A stretch of DNA of 10,289 nt from positions 1 through 10,289 of the forward strand of contig CADBQL010000118.1 of assembly GCA_902796815.1 (NCBI GenBank), read 5' to 3'. This document shows, piece by piece, positions 1-5,793 of this stretch (position 1 is the first letter of the stretch; each line of letters starts with the position of its first letter). The DNA is from an uncultured Coriobacteriaceae bacterium. Lineage in GTDB: Bacteria; Actinomycetota; Coriobacteriia; Coriobacteriales; Eggerthellaceae. Made by a program: the position numbers and the translations under genes. A model generated the notes under the pieces. It was not told where the DNA came from and did not search any database. It was given only the letters and a program-made list of their open reading frames with translations.

Positions 1-1338
1 GCGAACACAATCACCGTTACGCCGCCTGTCACCGGCGTCGAGGTCAGCAAGGCCTGGACGAGGGACGGCAAATCGGTCGAATGGCCGAAGGGCGCAGAGG
101 TCACCGTGGAGATTCGCGGCGACGGCAAGTCCCTTGCCGAGGTTACCCTCAAGAAGGGCGCCGAGTCTGGTGCGTTCACCGGCTTCCCGGTGTACGAGAG
201 CGTTAAGTACGAGATAGTCGAGAAGAGCGTGAAGGGCGTCGATGGCAACTTCAAGACGACGGTCAAGGGCGACACGACAAATGGTTACGTTGTGACGAAC
301 AGCCTTGAAACGACTCCGACCCCGACTCCAACTCCGACCCCGACCCCGAGTCCGATTACCTACTACGGCAAGCTCACGGTCGTGACCACCGTTACAGGTG
401 GCGTGCCCAAGGAAGATGTTGACAAGGCGCTCGAGTTCGAGATCACGACTACGGTCGACGGAAAGACCAAGTGGGTGGACAAGGACGGCAACCTTTCCGA
501 TACCAAGGTCGTGCTCACGCCGGAGGATGGCTTCGAATGCACGGAGGAGAACGGTGTTCTCACCTATAAGAAGGTATTCGACAAGGTGCCTGAGGGTGAC
601 TACACCGCTAAGGAAACCAGGACCGCCATCGACGGCTGGAATTTCAAGAGCGACAAGTCAGTCATCACGCATACGGTAACCGTGCCGCGTAACGGCGAGG
701 CCAAGGCAAATATTAAGGATCATTACGAGAAGAAGGCGTCTACCCCGACTCCAACGCCAACGCCGACCCCGACGACGACCCCGACGCCGACGCCGACGCC
801 GGCCAAGGTTTCCATCACCGTCAGCAAGTTGATTACCGGGACGAAGACGGCATTGTCGGGTGCAGGCTTGAGCATCGTCGATAAGGCGACTGGTAAAGAG
901 GTAGCCAAGTGGACGAGCTCGAAATTCGCCTATCGGATCGTGAGCGTTCTTGAGGCGGGCAAGACTTATGTTCTCAAGGAAACGACCGTTCCGAATGGTT
1001 ACACAAAGGCCGCAGATGTCGAATTCACGGTAACGGGTGGCGCAACGTCTCAGATCCAGATTTCGTCGGGTGAAAAGACGAGTGCAGGCGCTGTGAACGC
1101 GAGTGCGACGGGTACGACTATCAACCTGTACGACGCGCGCAAGCAGGATTCGGGTAACGGCGGCACGACTCGCAACAACTCCACGAGTCCTAACTCGAAC
1201 ACCAAGGGCACGACAAGCGGTGGCTCGGCAGCGCCTCAAACGGGCGACACCTTGCCTCTGGCTGTGCTCGGCCTGGTTGCCATGGTTTCGGCTGGAGCCG
1301 TGGGAATCTCGAGGAGAAAGCTGCGCAAGAGAGACTAA
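1..1338 (+). CDS. LPXTG-type surface protein with CnaB/SpaA-like domains (5' end missing)
   Basis: The reading frame is open from base 1, so only the C-terminal 445 residues are seen. Module 1 (about residues 13-102) is CnaB-like. Its probable isopeptide residues are Lys17 in the first strand, Glu74 and Asn100 in the last strand. A TP-repeat linker (about 104-118) leads to module 2 (about 120-243), which has a similar beta-rich pattern but no obvious first-strand Lys. A second TP linker (248-267) leads to a SpaA/CnaB-like module 3 (about 270-378) with Lys276, Glu327 (in KETTVPNGY) and Asn375. A Ser/Thr/Asn/Gly-rich wall-spanning stretch precedes the sortase motif APQTG (411-415), a hydrophobic segment and the basic tail RRKLRKRD. 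The protein should be secreted, covalently attached to peptidoglycan by a class A/E-type sortase, and stabilised by intramolecular isopeptide bonds; it is probably an adhesin or pilus subunit. A strong terminator follows 42 bases after the stop. The ligand is unknown. Confidence 0.92.
   Translation, partial: ANTITVTPPVTGVEVSKAWTRDGKSVEWPKGAEVTVEIRGDGKSLAEVTLKKGAESGAFTGFPVYESVKYEIVEKSVKGVDGNFKTTVKGDTTNGYVVTNSLETTPTPTPTPTPTPSPITYYGKLTVVTTVTGGVPKEDVDKALEFEITTTVDGKTKWVDKDGNLSDTKVVLTPEDGFECTEENGVLTYKKVFDKVPEGDYTAKETRTAIDGWNFKSDKSVITHTVTVPRNGEAKANIKDHYEKKASTPTPTPTPTPTTTPTPTPTPAKVSITVSKLITGTKTALSGAGLSIVDKATGKEVAKWTSSKFAYRIVSVLEAGKTYVLKETTVPNGYTKAADVEFTVTGGATSQIQISSGEKTSAGAVNASATGTTINLYDARKQDSGNGGTTRNNSTSPNSNTKGTTSGGSAAPQTGDTLPLAVLGLVAMVSAGAVGISRRKLRKRD
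310..354 (+). repeat. TP-repeat linker 1 in surface protein
   Basis: Alternating Thr-Pro codons (acc/act/ccg/cca) make a tandem six-base repeat ending in Ser-Pro. It encodes an extended, stiff spacer between modules 1 and 2. Such simple repeats can change length by slippage, which would alter how far the adhesin projects from the wall. Confidence 0.85.
742..801 (+). repeat. TP-repeat linker 2 in surface protein
   Basis: A second Thr-Pro dipeptide repeat, broken once by a Thr-Thr-Thr step, separates modules 2 and 3. Codon choice differs from linker 1 (mainly acg-ccg here, acc/act-ccg there), so the two tracts do not look like a very recent copy of each other. Confidence 0.85.
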
Positions 1339-1379
1339 CGTCGCAAATTCGTAAAGCGCTTCAAGCGCTAACCAGCTGA

Positions 1380-1414
1380 GCGAGTCGGGGGCGCAAGTCC
1401 CCGGCTCGCTTTTT
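1380..1414 (+). terminator. Intrinsic terminator of the surface-protein gene
   Basis: Bases 1380-1392 pair with 1397-1409 in a 13-bp stem (two G-T wobbles) closed by a GCAA tetraloop, directly followed by TTTTT at 1410-1414. A small extra hairpin (AGCGCT at 1355-1360 with AGCGCT at 1364-1369) lies between the stop codon and this stem. Stem length, GNRA loop and T-run make this a convincing Rho-independent terminator. Confidence 0.9.
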
Positions 1415-1421
1415 GCATCGA

Positions 1422-1450
1422 ATGAGTTTTGCCCCTGGGGCGAAACTCAT
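1422..1450. repeat. 14-bp inverted repeat between terminator and LytTR gene
   Basis: ATGAGTTTTGCCCC (1422-1435) and GGGGCGAAACTCAT (1437-1450) form a near-perfect palindrome with one G-T mismatch and a single central base. No T-run follows on either strand, so it does not read as a standard terminator. It could be a dispersed intergenic palindrome, an operator for the following regulator, or an RNA hairpin that protects a transcript end. Confidence 0.7.
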
Positions 1451-1516
1451 CACGTCCTGGGAGTTCGGCGCGCTTACCTGGTAGGCTAATGAGCTTTCAT
1501 GTGCTACCATTGCGCA

Positions 1517-1526
1517 TGTATATATT
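1517..1526 (+). promoter_or_regulatory. Possible -10 region of first LytTR gene
   Basis: TGTATATATT contains a TATATT hexamer (1521-1526) with a TG just upstream, in the most A/T-rich part of the gap. There is no good -35 at 16-18 bp. Transcription would begin about 15 bases before the ATG, leaving room only for the GGAA ribosome site at 1537-1540. Confidence 0.3.
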
Positions 1527-1547
1527 CGTGTAAGCTGGAAACGCAAT

Positions 1548-2273
1548 ATGATCAAAGTAGTGCTTCATGAAAACATGAGCCTCGTCGACGCTGACATCGA
1601 AGAGGTTATTCAGAGCGTCGCCCATGAGGTGGGCTTTGATTCTGTTCGCGTTGTACGTTTCCAAAACGGCATAGACCTCGCCGACAAGCTCACGCCCGAA
1701 AAGAGTGTGCTCGTTGATCTGGCGTTCGTACCGTATGAGATGCCGGGCCTTTCGGGTCTTGAGGCTTTGCGCGAAGTTCGGTCGTTTTTGCCGACGCTGC
1801 GAAGCGTCATGATCGCCGATGGTGCTGAACATGCAGGTGAAGCTGCGGCTGTGGGCGTAGATGGCTATCTGATCAGTCCGCTTTCTGCTGGCGCATTTAA
1901 GCAGTGCGCGTTAGCGCAGATGGCAGCCGTTGCCAAGTTGCAGGCGGAGTCTTTTGTGGTAAACGGCCGCACGGGCGTGCGCCGCCTGCGGTTCGGCGAA
2001 GTGCGCTACTGCCAAACGTCCGGCCATGATCAAGAGATTCACCTTATCGACGGGGAGACGGTCACGGTGCGTTTCTCGTCGCAGGCGCTGTTCGAGCTGC
2101 TTGCGGGCGATCCGCGGTTTTTCAAGCTGGGCAGCTCAAACATCATCAACCTTGACGAGGTGGTCGAAACGCGTACGTCCGAAGGTGTTGTAGAGCTTGT
2201 AGGCGGCATCGCGCTCGCCGTGCCTGTACGCTTGCGCAAGCCGCTCGAGGACGCTCTTCTCAAAGTGCTCTGA
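1548..2273 (+). CDS. LytTR-family regulator with degenerate receiver domain
   Basis: The 241-residue protein has a CheY-like N-terminal fold (about residues 1-125) and a C-terminal LytTR DNA-binding domain (about 136-239), the architecture of AgrA/LytR-type response regulators. The receiver aligns well around FVPYEMPGLSGLEALREVR, but the phospho-accepting Asp position is Pro62. The usual Lys before the conserved Pro is Ser110, and the N-terminal acidic pair is HEN (7-9). Phosphorylation by a histidine kinase is therefore unlikely. The LytTR part shows the typical FGEVRYCQTSG strand, the FFKLGSSNIINLDEV block and the basic RLRKP near the end. The ATG at 1548 is the first start after an A/T-rich promoter-like stretch, with a weak GGAA site. 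A 161-base gap with its own likely promoter separates it from the next gene, so it may be transcribed singly. Targets are unknown; the pilus locus downstream is a candidate. Confidence 0.88.
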   Translation: MIKVVLHENMSLVDADIEEVIQSVAHEVGFDSVRVVRFQNGIDLADKLTPEKSVLVDLAFVPYEMPGLSGLEALREVRSFLPTLRSVMIADGAEHAGEAAAVGVDGYLISPLSAGAFKQCALAQMAAVAKLQAESFVVNGRTGVRRLRFGEVRYCQTSGHDQEIHLIDGETVTVRFSSQALFELLAGDPRFFKLGSSNIINLDEVVETRTSEGVVELVGGIALAVPVRLRKPLEDALLKVL

Positions 2274-2316
2274 GCGGCTGCGTCGTCCGCTCCAAATCGT
2301 AGGCCGCTTCAAACCC

Positions 2317-2346
2317 AGGGTTGGCAAGATGTAGCAGCGGGTTTCC
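2317..2346 (+). promoter_or_regulatory. Possible LytTR operator (GGGTT direct repeat)
   Basis: Two GGGTT cores (2318-2322 and 2339-2343) lie 21 bases apart on the same strand, about 55-75 bases upstream of the -10 at 2395. LytTR proteins bind pairs of direct repeats with a GTT core spaced about two helical turns. The flanks match the published consensus poorly, so this is a weak candidate resting mainly on spacing and context. Confidence 0.25.
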
Positions 2347-2394
2347 ATCTCGTGATTATGCGCCACCACGATATCATTCACGTGCATTTGGGAA

Positions 2395-2400
2395 TATAAT
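2395..2400 (+). promoter_or_regulatory. Probable -10 element of membrane-protein/LytTR operon
   Basis: A perfect TATAAT hexamer lies in an A/T-rich patch 35 bases before the GTG start at 2435. The -35 area is poor: the best is ATATCA at 2371-2376 with an 18-bp spacer. The lack of a good -35 fits a promoter that needs an activator. Confidence 0.5.
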
Positions 2401-2434
2401 AATATGACTTAAAAAGCGACAGAAGGGTGGAGAC

Positions 2435-3217
2435 GTGCGCAACCAGTTTAGGGCCGCGCTGATCGTCGAGGCTATCGTGCTCGGGGTAGCGCTAGGTTTT
2501 TCGATTGTGTATTTCTGCATGAGACTGTATCGTTACGGCGGCATACTCGATGTGCTGCTTGTCCTGGTTTGGATTGTGTTTGCGGCCATGCTGCTGCTCG
2601 TGTATCGCAGCCGCATGATAGAGCGCGAAAAGCTCATGCGCCAGTTTTTTCTGTCGCACGATTGGGCGTACAATCCCGAAATCGGCTACGTGCCGCTTTC
2701 GCGTATCGTTCCTGATTGCGATCCATACGAGTTCGTGACGTTTGCAGCCGAGTCGCTCGCGCGAATGTCGTACGGGTTCGAGGTGGCCGATGCGCCCGAG
2801 GACTTTTCGCCCGAATATCTGATATCGAGCAGCCGTTTCGAGTTCCATTTTGCAGGTGAAGAATCCGATCAAGATGACGCATGCGTGGTCGTCGACAAGT
2901 GGACGGGAACTTTGCAACGTGTCGAGCTTAAGCCCGATGGAACCCATGCCTATGAAGAAATCGGCGCATACTCAAACGCGAAGGAACTCGCGACCCTGCT
3001 CAACGCGAATGATGCTATAGAATGCGCGGGCGATCTGCTCGATAGCGCGAGCGGTGGGGCCGATTCGTGGCGCGAAAGAAGCGACTCGCTGCTCGGCTTG
3101 ATTGGCGGCGTGTCCGGGGGCGCTTCGTCTCCTGAGGGCTACAATGCCGAAAGCGACTTGTTCAGCCTTTTGGGGCCGGCGGGGAAAAGCGTTGCAGGAG
3201 GGGCCTCTAACCTATGA
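2435..3217 (+). CDS. Two-TM membrane protein with cytoplasmic C-domain, LytTR-coupled
   Basis: I do not recognise a named family for this 260-residue protein. Two hydrophobic helices (about residues 7-29 and 39-57) are joined by a short RLYRYGG turn. The basic stretch after helix 2 (RSRMIEREK) predicts that both termini face the cytoplasm. The soluble part (about 60-260) holds no histidine-kinase H, N or G boxes and no recognisable catalytic motif. Its first half looks folded (alpha/beta, residues 75-195). Its end is Gly/Ser-rich with two similar short hydrophobic motifs, DSLLGLIGG (217-225) and DLFSLLGPAG (241-250), which could be peptide docking sites. The GTG start has AAGGG eight bases upstream. 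The stop overlaps the ATG of the next LytTR gene (ATGA), so the two are co-translated. By analogy with LytTR regulatory systems it may hold a LytTR protein inactive at the membrane; this is inference. Confidence 0.85.
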   Translation: MRNQFRAALIVEAIVLGVALGFSIVYFCMRLYRYGGILDVLLVLVWIVFAAMLLLVYRSRMIEREKLMRQFFLSHDWAYNPEIGYVPLSRIVPDCDPYEFVTFAAESLARMSYGFEVADAPEDFSPEYLISSSRFEFHFAGEESDQDDACVVVDKWTGTLQRVELKPDGTHAYEEIGAYSNAKELATLLNANDAIECAGDLLDSASGGADSWRERSDSLLGLIGGVSGGASSPEGYNAESDLFSLLGPAGKSVAGGASNL

Positions 3218-3960
3218 TTAGAGTAGCCGTCTGCGAGTCAGATAAGTCGTTCGGGAAGCGCTTCTGCGCTGCCCTTGATGCGACTATGCGCAAAATCGGT
3301 GTTCAGAACGCCGAGGTGAGCGTAATTGGCTCGTATTCGGATCTAGGAACGCTCATGATGCGCCTGCGAGCCGATTATTTCGACTTCATTTTCTGCCGCA
3401 TGGAAGCCGAAGGCGGCCCTGAGGTCTACGAGCGGATGACAAGTGTTACCAGGTTGCTGAAAGAACGATCGCCGAACTCGCACTTCGTGCTCGCGTCTTC
3501 AAAACCGGATGTAGCGTATTGCGCGTACAAGACCGAGTCGCGTTTCCTTGGCATACCGTTTGACCAGATGGCGTATGAGCATGCTATCGAAAAACCACTG
3601 CGCGAAATCGCGGAATCCAAGTATCGTCGCATAGGCCTGAAAAGCGTTAAGGGCACGATCAACGTAAATCTGAACGACATCACGTTTGCCGAAACGGGAA
3701 AGAAAGGGCTGGTTATCCATCTGCCGATCGATCGCGAGATCATGACGCGGGGGACGCTGCAGTCCCTTTTCGATAAGTTTTCGAAGCTCGACGAGCGCTT
3801 TGTTCGCGCTGGCGGCTCGTTTGTCATCAATCTTGACAGCGTCCGGTCGGTCGGTGAAAGCTCCGTCATTTTTGGCGATGGTGCCACTATCATCTTGCCC
3901 ACGCGAGCGCGCAAACCCATCCGCGAGGCGTTTTTGGCCTATCAGCTTCGTCCGGAATAG
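3214..3960 (+). CDS. Second LytTR-family regulator with degenerate receiver (Asp to Cys)
   Basis: The 248-residue protein has the same layout as the LytTR gene at 1548: a receiver-like domain (about residues 1-130) and a LytTR DNA-binding domain (about 140-244). In the receiver, the segment FDFIFCRMEAEGG places Cys61 where the phospho-Asp should be. The conserved Lys is replaced by Ile114 (GIPFD), although acidic residues remain near the N-terminus (CESD, 7-10). The LytTR part includes LNDITFAET, RFVRAGGSFVINLDSV and the terminal PTRARKPI, which parallels PVRLRKPL in the first regulator; the two are paralogues. The ATG is inside the stop of the membrane-protein gene, giving obligate coupling. 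It probably acts as a phosphorylation-independent transcription factor whose activity is set by its membrane partner or another signal. Confidence 0.88.
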   Translation: MIRVAVCESDKSFGKRFCAALDATMRKIGVQNAEVSVIGSYSDLGTLMMRLRADYFDFIFCRMEAEGGPEVYERMTSVTRLLKERSPNSHFVLASSKPDVAYCAYKTESRFLGIPFDQMAYEHAIEKPLREIAESKYRRIGLKSVKGTINVNLNDITFAETGKKGLVIHLPIDREIMTRGTLQSLFDKFSKLDERFVRAGGSFVINLDSVRSVGESSVIFGDGATIILPTRARKPIREAFLAYQLRPE

Positions 3961-4143
3961 CTGTTCGAAGGCGGCAAATCCTAGCAGTTCAATCAAGTCT
4001 CCTTATGGCGCGGTCGTACAATGCATCACCTCATGTGCTCAAATAAAAGCAACAAATTCGCCATTCGGCAACGTGCTCGCAATTGTTGCTCTAGGATGCA
4101 GCTTAAGCGTTGATGAATGCTGGTGCAGGATAAGGGAATTTTC
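3961..4143 (+). other. 183-base gap between LytTR gene and two-TM protein gene
   Basis: There is no convincing terminator after the stop at 3960. A TACAAT hexamer at 4017-4022 could be a -10, and A/T-rich patches lie near 4040-4058 and 4081-4088, but none has a good -35. Two GTT-containing words (4085-4087 and 4109-4111) are 24 bases apart, off the usual LytTR spacing. Readthrough from the LytTR operon into the next genes is possible. Confidence 0.4.
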
Positions 4144-4623
4144 GTGGGCAATACCCAAACAGATGGATCCATGCGTTCAAAAATGCAGCCGAGCCGGTCG
4201 TTTCGCGGGGCGTCTGCGTTTTTGGCTATAGCGGCATGCGCTTTGGCATTTTGCCTGGCCGTTGTAGCATTATGCCTGCCGTCTCAAGAAGCTGACCAGG
4301 ACGGATACCAATCGAGCGACTCGGTTCAGGTGTCGGATGCATCTTCTGAGGCGAAAGACAGCTCGCCTGCCGTCAGCGCGACTTCCAACGCAGTTTCGAA
4401 AGCCTCCGCCGCTTCCGCTGAGGCCGATGAAGAAGGCGCCGAGTCGATTGACGACGAAGAAAATCCTATGTCTTCTGGCCTCGAAGGAGGCGAGCCCGTT
4501 TCAGGTGGATTCAGCTTTGCGCCCGTGGCTATTGTCGGTATTTTAGCCGTAGCTTTGTTTTTTGCCGTCATCATGCGCCGAATGAACGGTAGCATTCGTG
4601 ATTTGAAGCGCATGTTCAAGTAA
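4144..4623 (+). CDS. Small two-TM protein with acidic Ser/Ala-rich extracellular loop
   Basis: I do not recognise this 159-residue protein. A short basic N-terminus leads into helix 1 (about residues 22-45). An 80-residue loop rich in Ser, Ala, Glu and Asp follows (about 46-122, no Cys or aromatic core, likely unstructured). Helix 2 (about 124-144) ends in a strongly basic tail, RRMNGSIRDLKRMFK. The positive-inside rule puts both ends in the cytoplasm and the loop outside. I chose the GTG at 4144 because AAGGGA at 4132-4137 is well spaced before it; the in-frame ATG at 4117 has no ribosome site, and ATG 4171 is a further option. The transglutaminase gene starts 38 bases downstream, so the two are probably one transcript. 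The loop could be a spacer, a modification target or a sensor; function is unknown. Confidence 0.75.
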   Translation: MGNTQTDGSMRSKMQPSRSFRGASAFLAIAACALAFCLAVVALCLPSQEADQDGYQSSDSVQVSDASSEAKDSSPAVSATSNAVSKASAASAEADEEGAESIDDEENPMSSGLEGGEPVSGGFSFAPVAIVGILAVALFFAVIMRRMNGSIRDLKRMFK

Positions 4624-4661
4624 GTCGTTCGGGTCATGGCGCGGGAAATGATGAAAGGCTA

Positions 4662-5684
4662 GTGAGGCGCGTGAGCAAACCACGCCATAGAGCTGCGATT
4701 ACAGCCAAGCTTGCTCTATCGTTTGCGTGCGCGTTTGTCATTGCGGCTATCCCTGGATTCAATGTTTTTCCCGATTTGCAGCCAGGCACGTACTACACCG
4801 GCAAGGCGGAAGCGTTCGGGCTTCCGTTCGGTCTTGGCGGCGACGGCGGGGACGAGGGGGAAGTGGTCGAGGCAACGGGCGCGAGTTTCGCTCAACCGAA
4901 ATCGATTGTCGAAGTCAAACTTGCCCCCGACGCCAAAGGAGTGCCCGATATTTGCGTGGACTACGTCGACGAAGGCTACGTTACAGCGCAAGCCGCAAGC
5001 CCCGCGCGTCTCAAGTTTCAGATTAAACTCGATGAACAGACCTACAACTACGACCTTCCAAGTGACGGTGAGCAAGTTGTTTATCCCCTGAACATGGGAA
5101 ACGGCACCTACACGTTTCGTATCATGCAAAACACATCGGGGAGCAACTACGTCGAGCTGTTCTCAACGGAAGCGAAAGTTTCGCTCAAAAACGAGTTCGC
5201 CCCGTTCCTCTTGCCCAATCTCTATTGCAACTACACGGCCAAGAGCGATTGTATAGAAAAAGCGCGCGAACTCACGTCGGGCGTATCTACCCAGGCGGAA
5301 GCTGTCGAGGCGGTGTGCACGTTCGTGGCCGACCATGTGAGTTACGATAACGACAAGGCCGAAGAGCTCGCCCAGCGCAGCGGTTACGTTCCAGACCCAG
5401 ACGAAACGCTTGCGACAGGCAAGGGCATCTGTTTCGACTATGCCTCGCTTTCGGCTGCGATGTTGCGTTCGATGGGGATTCCGACCAAGGTCATGACCGG
5501 CTATGTAGGGAAAAACGATGTGTACCATGCGTGGATCATGGTGTATGTTGATGGCACGTGGAAGACGGGCGTGTTTGATGTCAAGCCCAAGGCCTGGTCG
5601 CGGTGCGACGTGACGTTCGCATCGACCGGGGCAACGCAATATGTTGGCGATGCGAGCGCTTACACGGATCGCTTTACGTATTAA
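4662..5684 (+). CDS. Secreted transglutaminase-like (papain-fold) protein
   Basis: The 340-residue protein starts with a basic stretch and a hydrophobic segment (about residues 12-32) that serves as signal peptide or anchor. It is followed by a Gly/Asp-rich spacer (54-68) and a beta-rich domain (about 72-185). The C-terminal part is a transglutaminase-core domain. The predicted nucleophile Cys257 lies in GKGICFDYASLSAAMLRSMG, His289 in VYHAWIMVYVDGTW, and the third residue is probably Asp316 in WSRCDVTFASTG (Asp306 is the alternative). This fold covers cross-linking enzymes as well as cysteine proteases and amidases, so the reaction cannot be named from sequence. It should act outside the membrane. 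Two GTG starts are possible: 4662 (AAAGG only three bases upstream) and 4671 (same site at 12 bases, GAGG closer). It sits just before the pilus genes and may modify pilus or wall proteins; that is inference. Confidence 0.88.
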   Translation: MRRVSKPRHRAAITAKLALSFACAFVIAAIPGFNVFPDLQPGTYYTGKAEAFGLPFGLGGDGGDEGEVVEATGASFAQPKSIVEVKLAPDAKGVPDICVDYVDEGYVTAQAASPARLKFQIKLDEQTYNYDLPSDGEQVVYPLNMGNGTYTFRIMQNTSGSNYVELFSTEAKVSLKNEFAPFLLPNLYCNYTAKSDCIEKARELTSGVSTQAEAVEAVCTFVADHVSYDNDKAEELAQRSGYVPDPDETLATGKGICFDYASLSAAMLRSMGIPTKVMTGYVGKNDVYHAWIMVYVDGTWKTGVFDVKPKAWSRCDVTFASTGATQYVGDASAYTDRFTY

Positions 5685-5687
5685 AAT
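5659..5687 (+). promoter_or_regulatory. Possible promoter for the pilus operon
   Basis: CTTACA (5659-5664) and TAAAAT (5682-5687) are separated by 17 bp, matching 4 of 6 and 5 of 6 consensus bases. The pair overlaps the end of the transglutaminase gene and would start transcription about 80 bases before the pilC ATG. It would give the assembly genes an independent transcript, on top of any readthrough. Confidence 0.35.
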
Positions 5688-5793
5688 GGCTACCAACGCG
5701 AGTTTGCAGCGTTCGATGGCCGAAGAGGCTGCGCAAGCCCAAGTGGCTGGCGCGAGAGGAAACGAAGGAAGACATGGCACAGAATCTGCTTGA
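5686..5793 (+). CDS. Doubtful 35-codon ORF ahead of pilC
   Basis: An ATG one base after the transglutaminase stop opens a short Ala/Glu/Gln-rich frame beginning MATNASLQRSMAEE and ending within the start of pilC (20-base overlap). Its composition is more protein-like than the other frames here. It lacks a ribosome site and could be reached only by reinitiation. It also overlaps a possible promoter whose transcript would start inside it. It may be chance. Confidence 0.2.
   Translation: MATNASLQRSMAEEAAQAQVAGARGNEGRHGTESA

Noticed and set aside
658..1239. Long minus-strand ORF rich in Arg
   Set aside because: It is the complement of the TP linkers and the G/C-rich third positions of the surface-protein gene; composition is biased and no ribosome site or domain is seen.
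2272..2292. Terminator after the first LytTR gene
   Set aside because: GAGCGG/CCGCTC can form a six-bp hairpin but the loop is nine bases and no T-run follows.
2435..3217. Histidine kinase for the LytTR regulators
   Set aside because: The membrane protein has no H, N, G1 or G2 box and its soluble part is too short for a kinase core.
4082..4114. LytTR direct repeats before the two-TM protein gene
   Set aside because: The GTT cores are 24 bases apart and flanks match the consensus in only one copy.
4117..4143. ATG 4117 as start of the two-TM protein
   Set aside because: No ribosome site precedes it, while GTG 4144 has AAGGGA at proper spacing.
5603..5773. Upstream extension of the pilC frame
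   Set aside because: The extra 57 residues are Arg/Trp/Cys-rich and overlap the transglutaminase 3' end; a good ribosome site marks ATG 5774.
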